In this document: piece by piece, positions 6,456 through 10,458 of the stretch
How the letters are laid out: the number at the start of each line of letters is the position of its first letter
Position numbering within the stretch: the stretch's first letter is position 1
Source: Puniceicoccales bacterium
Lineage (GTDB): Bacteria > Verrucomicrobiota > Verrucomicrobiia > Opitutales > JAIRLG01
Direction of reading: 5' to 3'
DNA length: 10,458 nt
Assembly (NCBI GenBank): GCA_031255915.1
Contig: JAIRRP010000044.1
Location: 1-10,458 of the forward strand
The notes under the pieces: generated by a model
What the model saw: only the letters and a program-made list of their open reading frames with translations
Told to the model about the DNA's origin: nothing
Databases searched by the model: none
Position numbers and translations under genes: made by a program

Positions 6456-7238
6456 ATGACACATAGGAGGCACGACCTATCAGACGAATTATGGAATAAG
6501 ACGGAAAGGTTGCTGCTGGTGAAGGAGGGGGGACGATTAGGCGGCACGGAAAAGATAATCGACTCTTTATAAATGCAGTGTTTTGGATACTGAGGACTGG
6601 AACCTCCTGGAGAGACCTTCTGCCGGACTTTGGAGATGGGAAAAACACCCACCGCTGATTCAGCCGATGGAGGGATCGCGGTGTGTGGAAAAAACTGGTC
6701 GACAATCTACATGGCGAGCCAGACCTGGAGTGAATAAGGTTGGTCATCCGCTCATGAGTCTTTGCAACAGAAGGTACAGGACCGGATTGCATTCACCCGC
6801 ACGGCACTGGAGCGAAGGGAGGTAGTCAGGCAATGGCTTGCACAAAAGGGGGCTTCATACGAAATTATATGTGGTCGTAGATAAGGTTTGTCGTCCGCTT
6901 AGAGTCATTGCAACGGAAGTTACAGAGCCGGCTTGCAAGTGGGCACTGGAGTGGGTCGCATCCTTAGCTGCCGGTTGTGTTCTTGCTGATAAAGCCTATG
7001 ATGCCGACGAAATCATCTTTTCCCTTCCCGCCCGCGGCATTGTCCCCATCATTCCGCCGAAGATCAACAGAAAATCTCAACGCCCTTACGATAAAAGTAT
7101 CTACAAAAAGCGTCCTGTCATTGAAAATTTTTCCTTAAAATGAAAGAATGGCGTTCCATTTCCACTCGATACTTTAAAAATATTCACTCCTTTGTTCCTG
7201 CATTCCACATCCGCTCTATCTTTCTTTTCGTTGCCTGA
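6456..7238 (+). pseudogene. IS5-family transposase, inactivated
   Basis: The pieces in order change frame repeatedly. First comes MTHRRHDLSDELWNKTERLL to about 6535. The next piece, in another frame, contains NRLFINAVFWILRTGTSWRD, then a TGA (6656-6658) where THRRFSRW is expected, FSRWRDRGVWKKLVDNLHGE and a second TGA at 6731. Next comes HPHGTGAKGGSQAMACTKGG (6794-6853), then a shift at the G-run near 6846. The following piece contains HTKLYVVVDKVCRPLRVIAT and the catalytic ADKAYDADE block, then YKKRPVIEN with the Y-2-R-3-E signature. A last shift near 7130 leads to MKEWRSISTRYFK and the end FVA. The stretch that should carry the first DDE aspartate (6733-6790) has been replaced by a copy of 6880-6937. 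Confidence 0.9.
6733..6790 (+). repeat. misplaced partial duplication within the transposase
   Basis: These 58 bases (AATAAGGTTGGTCATCCGCT onward) resemble 6880-6937 (GATAAGGTTTGTCGTCCGCT onward) throughout, with point differences. The later copy is the native one, encoding DKVCRPLRVIATEVTEPA in the correct family position. The earlier copy stands where the first catalytic aspartate region should be and encodes nothing sensible in the surrounding frame. Confidence 0.7.
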
Positions 7239-7297
7239 TTTTGATGGCATCCTCTAGGTTCCGGAAGGTTTCTAGGGCGTCTCCGGTCGATGGGGCG

Positions 7298-7406
7298 GGT
7301 TTGCCGCCTTTGAGCCCTTCGGGCTCTGGCCCGCTATGCGGGCTGCGGTAAGGAAAAATGAAAGCTCCCGCTTTGCATTTTTCCCTTACCGCAAAGGCGG
7401 CAAACC
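7298..7406. repeat. 109-bp palindromic element able to fold as a three-armed cloverleaf
   Basis: The outer stem is 14 perfect base pairs: GGTTTGCCGCCTTT (7298-7311) with AAAGGCGGCAAACC (7393-7406). Inside are three hairpins end to end. Arm 1 is GAGCCC/GGGCTC (7312-7317, 7321-7326; loop TTC). Arm 2 is GCCCGC/GCGGGC (7329-7334, 7338-7343; loop TAT). Arm 3 is 21 pairs (7345-7365 with 7370-7392) with a TCCC loop and two single-base bulges (7375, 7383). Nearly every base is paired. It is GC-richer than its surroundings and lies between the IS and MITE copy 2. It could be a REP/BIME-like repeat, a small non-autonomous element or a structured RNA. It holds no coding frame I can support. Confidence 0.8.
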
Positions 7407-7411
7407 GAGAG

Positions 7412-7431
7412 CTCCCGAGCTTGGGAGTTTT
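7412..7431 (+). terminator. hairpin plus short T-run beside the cloverleaf
   Basis: CTCCC (7412-7416) pairs with GGGAG (7423-7427) around GAGCTT, and TTTT follows. It is terminator-like but short, with no plus-strand gene clearly ending here except the dead transposase. Confidence 0.3.
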
Positions 7432-7444
7432 GTCGTTGTCCTAG

Positions 7445-7582
7445 AAGGCATCGTCAAAAAAGGTCGACGAAGGGAAAAGAGGAAAGAAAGATGGAATGGA
7501 AAAAGGGACATATAGGAGACTTGTTTCTGCATTCCACATCTGCTCTATTTCTCTTTTCGTCGCCTGATTTTGATGGCTTTCT
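7445..7582 (+). mobile_element. MITE copy 2, deletion derivative of the IS5-type element
   Basis: This 138-bp element starts AAGGCATCGTCAAAAAAGG and ends CCTGATTTTGATGGCTTTCT. Flanking tetranucleotides are CTAG (7441-7444) and CTGG (7583-7586), a YTAR duplication with one later change. The sequence matches MITE copy 1 in the opposite orientation, sharing for example GAAAGATGGAATGG and AGGAGACTTGTTTCTGCATT. Both ends match the IS at 6406-7253. It encodes no transposase. It ends 73 bp past the 3' end of ksgA, which points towards it. Confidence 0.85.
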
Positions 7583-7655
7583 CTGGCATTTTAATGGCAA
7601 TTACCCATCGTCAATATCGACGGCTTTACAAGGGTTTTGGCATTTCCGTTTCCTT

Positions 7656-8492
7656 CTAAAGTCTGGGATCATCTGCCATAAAATATTGCCATAATTCCAT
7701 AGGCACCTCCTCGGAACGTATTTTGTCGGAACTATCGTGGCTGCAAAGAAATGACAACCATGCATTCGCTATAGAAGGCGGGAGGTATTTTAATGCCAAA
7801 TGCTTCATCTGCTTCCGTCGCTCCGTAAAGAGACGCCGTATCATTGATTTCTTTTCCTTAAGAAAAAAGATGGGAGCCTCTTTTCGACTCATGCTCAGCA
7901 AAACGGAATCGACGGCCGGTTCGGGAAAGAAGCATTTTCGAGATACCGGATGCATCTCTTCCAAATCATAGGCCGATTGTAAAAATATAGCGATGGGACC
8001 CATGGATTTCGTACCTACCTTCGCAAAAAAACGCTCCGTGGTTTCCCGTTGCAGTAATACGACAATGCGAGAAGGTAAAATTTCCTGACTCAATACCGCA
8101 TCCATCCAGGGTGTTGAAATCGCATAGGGGAGATTAGCCACGATTTTATATTCCTCACAGGGAGGCTTTTGGGCTATGGGAAATTTAACGGCATCTTCGT
8201 GAAGTAAATGAAACCTACTCCCCCATTCCTTTTCTAAAGTTTTTTGCAAGTGGTCACAAAGGCGCCCATCGCATTCAACGGCATACACCTCAGCAACCTT
8301 TGCCAGCAACTCCTGCGTCAACGTTCCTAATCCAGAACCTACCTCCACAACCACGTCCTGAGGCCGAAGCTCCGCCATTATCAAAGACTTTTGTACGATA
8401 TTCGGATCAATGAGGAAGTTCTGGCCCAAGGTCTTTCTGGGACGGATACCCAACTCCTTTAAATACCAAAGCGTCCGAGTCAGAGTGAGCAT
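7656..8492 (-). CDS. rsmA: 16S rRNA adenine-N6,N6-dimethyltransferase KsgA/RsmA
   Basis: The enzyme methylates A1518 and A1519 of 16S rRNA (E. coli numbering) using S-adenosylmethionine, late in 30S maturation; its loss gives kasugamycin resistance. Its 278 residues (E. coli 273) contain PRKTLGQNFLID (18-29), the SAM-binding motif VEVGSGLGTLT (49-59), the acidic VECD (72-75), EDAVKFP (99-105) and the catalytic NLPYAIS (120-126). The block FPEPAVDSVLL further on is also typical. The ATG at 8490-8492 is chosen because family members begin about ten residues before the PRKTLGQNF block; the frame extends to a TTG at 8528, which is less likely. No good Shine-Dalgarno is present. A terminator separates it from the upstream DUF58 gene, so it probably has its own promoter. 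Confidence 0.95.
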   Translation of the reverse strand: MLTLTRTLWYLKELGIRPRKTLGQNFLIDPNIVQKSLIMAELRPQDVVVEVGSGLGTLTQELLAKVAEVYAVECDGRLCDHLQKTLEKEWGSRFHLLHEDAVKFPIAQKPPCEEYKIVANLPYAISTPWMDAVLSQEILPSRIVVLLQRETTERFFAKVGTKSMGPIAIFLQSAYDLEEMHPVSRKCFFPEPAVDSVLLSMSRKEAPIFFLKEKKSMIRRLFTERRKQMKHLALKYLPPSIANAWLSFLCSHDSSDKIRSEEVPMELWQYFMADDPRL

Positions 8493-8575
8493 AGGCGTCA
8501 AAACACCACCGGAATAGTCTCCATTCAACGGCCTACGCGATCCTCATCGCCCACAGCATAGCTGACATATGCACA

Positions 8576-8605
8576 AGAAAAACAGAACGAACACCAACGT
8601 CGTTC
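8576..8605 (-). terminator. intrinsic terminator of the moxR-DUF58 operon
   Basis: On the minus strand GAACGA (8605-8600) pairs with TCGTTC (8590-8585) around a 9-base loop, followed by TGTTTTTCTT. It begins 28 bases after the DUF58 stop and lies before ksgA, as expected for a terminator of the upstream operon. Confidence 0.6.
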
Positions 8606-8633
8606 ATGGACTAAAATTCCAGGATGTACCATG

Positions 8634-9569
8634 TTAACGTCGACGTGCGTTACGCGTCTTCAAAAAGGACTCGAAGGCATGGATGAACGGGATCTCTGTT
8701 GAAACGCAAAAAGAATCAACACCGCATCGACGAAAACGGTCCTCAAGCTGCTGAGCTCGCGAACGTACCACATGGGCATAACGCTCCTGAAAACTTCGAG
8801 AGCAGGTATTCATCTCCACTATTTCTCCCGTCTCACCATCCTCCCAACGGATCCACCCTACGGCCGGAATAGTTCGTTCGCGGGGGTCTTCTATGCACAC
8901 GCACACCACGTCATAATGCCGATGCATCCATTGCAAAGACCGAAACTCCTCTTCCGATAACATTCCCGTAACATTTCTTTCACCCGGTAGAAAATCGCTC
9001 AGAAGAAAGATAATCGTACGGCACTTCAGGACTTGGCGAATGAAATTCAAAGCCTGATGATAATGGGTACCCCTTCCCTGAGGTTCAAAAAACAGTACCT
9101 CTCGGATGATGCGAAGGATATGGTTTTTCCCCTTATTAGGAGGAATATAGGCCTCGATGCGATCCGTAAAAAGTAATAGGCCGACCTTGTCGTGATTTTT
9201 TGTCGCTGAAAATGCGAGCATACTCGCCAGTTCACCCGCTATGTCTCGTTTCGACAATTCCCCACTACCGAAATCCAAAGAAGCACTTAAATCGACCGCA
9301 ATCAACATCGTTAATTCACGCTCTTCGCGGAATTTCTTGATGTAAGGACGATCCATCTTGGCGGATACATTCCAATCGATCATCCGAATGTCGTCGCCTG
9401 GGGAGTATTCACGCACTTCTTCAAAGTCCATCCCCTGTCCTTTGAAGACACTGCGATAAGCTCCCACCAAAGGATCACTCAATAGTCGACGTGTCTTAAT
9501 CTCCAGCAAACGGACTTTTTTAAGTATTTGCTGGATTCGCTCCTGCCGCTGTTCCTGATGTACGATCAT
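8634..9569 (-). CDS. DUF58 / von Willebrand factor A-like protein
   Basis: This 311-residue protein is of the family encoded beside MoxR ATPases. The DUF58 signature is clear: DPLVGAYRSVFKGQGMDFEE (32-51), YSPGDDIRMIDWNVSAK (55-71) and DRPYIKKFREERE (73-85). A vWA-like fold follows with the metal-site (MIDAS) motif VDLSASLDFG (92-101), then LLLFTDRIE (131-139) and IIFLLSDF (186-193). Such proteins are thought to be clients or adaptors of the MoxR AAA+ chaperone, often in clusters with further vWA and transglutaminase-like proteins linked to the cell envelope or stress. The exact role here is unknown. It starts 27 bp after moxR with no Shine-Dalgarno (AATGTAAAAAA precedes the ATG) and ends in a terminator, so this operon ends here. 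Confidence 0.92.
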   Translation of the reverse strand: MIVHQEQRQERIQQILKKVRLLEIKTRRLLSDPLVGAYRSVFKGQGMDFEEVREYSPGDDIRMIDWNVSAKMDRPYIKKFREERELTMLIAVDLSASLDFGSGELSKRDIAGELASMLAFSATKNHDKVGLLLFTDRIEAYIPPNKGKNHILRIIREVLFFEPQGRGTHYHQALNFIRQVLKCRTIIFLLSDFLPGERNVTGMLSEEEFRSLQWMHRHYDVVCVCIEDPRERTIPAVGWIRWEDGETGEIVEMNTCSRSFQERYAHVVRSRAQQLEDRFRRCGVDSFCVSTEIPFIHAFESFLKTRNARRR

Positions 9570-9596
9570 TTTTTTACATTCTATGGAAACATATTC

Positions 9597-10458
9597 TCAG
9601 GGTACAGGAACCGTGTTGAGGATACGAGAGACGATGGTTTCCGGCGTAATCTCCTCCGCATCGGCTTCGTAAGTCAAAAGAATCCTATGGCGCAGTACGT
9701 CTATGCCGATTGTCTTCACATCCTGAGGGACCACATAAGCGCGTCCCTGCAGAAAAGCCCATGCCTTCGCCGCCAATGTCAATGCAATGGTCGCCCGCGG
9801 CGAAGCACCGAATTGAATGAAGTGGTTGATATTCATCTTGTAATCCGATGGCTTGCGCGTCGCAAAGACGATATTGACGATGTAATCCACCACTTTCTCA
9901 TCGACATAGATGCGATCCAATATCTTTCGAGATTCTAAAATATTTTCCGGTGATACCACGGGACGAATATCCGAAAGTACCTCCGTCTTCGACATCGACT
10001 GCAGAATTCGCTTTTCCTCATGAATATCCGGATACTCCACCTTTAATTTCATCATAAAACGATCGACTTGCGCCTCCGGAAGAGGATAAGTTCCCTCTTG
10101 ATCGATGGGATTTTCCGTCGCCAAAACCAAAAATGGTTCTGGAAGACGGAACGTCGTATCGCCAATGGTTACCTGGCGCTCCTGCATCGCTTCTAACAAT
10201 GCACTCTGAACTTTCGCCGGTGCGCGATTGATCTCATCAGCCAGTACCACATGAGCAAAAATAGGACCTTTCTTCGTCTCGAATGTCGCCTCACGGGGAT
10301 TGTAAATCAGAGTTCCAACAATATCAGCCGGTAGAAGATCAGGCGTGAATTGAATGCGCTTGAAACTCGCCTGAATTGCTGACGCTAGGGTCCGAACCGA
10401 CAGAGTTTTAGCCAATCCAGGAACCCCCTCCAGCAATACGTGCCCGTTTGTCAACAAC
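9597..10458 (-). CDS. MoxR-family AAA+ ATPase (5' end outside the window)
   Basis: The visible 287 codons are the main part of a MoxR ATPase, a hexameric chaperone-like AAA+ protein that activates partner proteins, commonly the vWA/DUF58 protein encoded next door. Counting from the TTG at 10457: Walker A GVPGLAKT (11-18), the IQFTPDLLPADIVGT block (35-49), Walker B VLADEINRAP (71-80), sensor 1 ATENP (113-117), the arginine-finger region PEAQVDRF (127-134), and the lid domain with GASPRATIAL. The TTG is probably not the start: the frame runs to the window edge, and about 40 residues normally precede Walker A. It is the first visible gene of an operon with the DUF58 gene. Confidence 0.95.
   Translation of the reverse strand, partial: LLTNGHVLLEGVPGLAKTLSVRTLASAIQASFKRIQFTPDLLPADIVGTLIYNPREATFETKKGPIFAHVVLADEINRAPAKVQSALLEAMQERQVTIGDTTFRLPEPFLVLATENPIDQEGTYPLPEAQVDRFMMKLKVEYPDIHEEKRILQSMSKTEVLSDIRPVVSPENILESRKILDRIYVDEKVVDYIVNIVFATRKPSDYKMNINHFIQFGASPRATIALTLAAKAWAFLQGRAYVVPQDVKTIGIDVLRHRILLTYEADAEEITPETIVSRILNTVPVP

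Larger units (their letters stand above)
6406..7253 (+). mobile_element. degenerate IS5-family insertion sequence
   Basis: This 848-bp element is flanked by 4-bp duplications CTAG (6402-6405 and 7254-7257), matching the YTAR target of the IS5 group. Its terminal inverted repeats are AGGGCGTCATCAAAAAAAGG on the left and AGGATGCCATCAAAATCAGG on the right (read inwards). It holds a single transposase gene (6456-7238) that is dead through several frameshifts, two in-frame stops and loss of the first catalytic aspartate region. It is the apparent parent of the two short MITEs at 5382-5522 and 7445-7582. Its own transposase cannot work, so those copies moved using a functional relative. Confidence 0.9.

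Noticed and set aside
7298..7406. Integron attC site or tRNA-like gene
   Set aside because: The outer arms lack the GTTRRRY/RYYYAAC core sites, and arm sizes and loops do not match a tRNA.
7261..7440. CRISPR array or tandem direct repeats
   Set aside because: The repeated words are inverted and pair within one unit; there are no regularly spaced direct repeats or spacers.
9570..9580. Another TTTTTACAT between moxR and the DUF58 gene, as upstream of A1
   Set aside because: It is a single half-site directly at a start codon in a 27-bp operon gap, with no inverted partner; most likely coincidence.

Overview
The window most likely comes from a host-associated or reductively evolving bacterium. 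I lean towards Verrucomicrobia, class Opitutae (Puniceicoccales-like). The KsgA wording (IVANLPYAISTPWMDAVL and the block after it) and the MoxR/DUF58 pair resemble Opitutae proteins I remember, but this is from memory and only moderately sure. Moderate A+T content, several freshly broken genes, transposon relics and secreted orphan proteins fit a symbiont-like lifestyle. Most genes lack an obvious Shine-Dalgarno sequence.

Layout. Positions 1-99 hold the end of ftsK. Positions 100-288 are AT-rich and I see nothing in them. A small lipoprotein gene lies on the minus strand (289-633). An initiator tRNA gene (931-1007) has two unusual identity positions. An AT-rich stretch with a 9-bp inverted repeat precedes two secreted orphan proteins, here called A1 (1268-2389) and B1 (2433-3257).

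Positions 3337-5350 are a graveyard. Two further copies of the A-B pair survive only as the tail of A followed by the signal-peptide start of B (3337-3526 and about 5118-5350). Between the two relics sits a biotin segment: a bioA gene gutted by an internal deletion, overlapping an intact bioB by four bases.

Positions 5382-7582 are shaped by one transposon family: an 848-bp dead IS5-type element and two ~140-bp internally deleted derivatives (MITEs). The IS and the first MITE carry matching 4-bp YTAR target duplications. An unidentified 238-aa protein lies between the first MITE and the IS. A 109-bp sequence able to fold into a three-armed cloverleaf lies between the IS and the second MITE.

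Positions 7656-10458 are ordinary chromosome on the minus strand: moxR (running off the window), a DUF58 protein gene 27 bp downstream of it, a terminator, then ksgA/rsmA. Conserved chromosomal blocks thus flank a central accessory region in which gene duplication, transposition and deletion have all been active.
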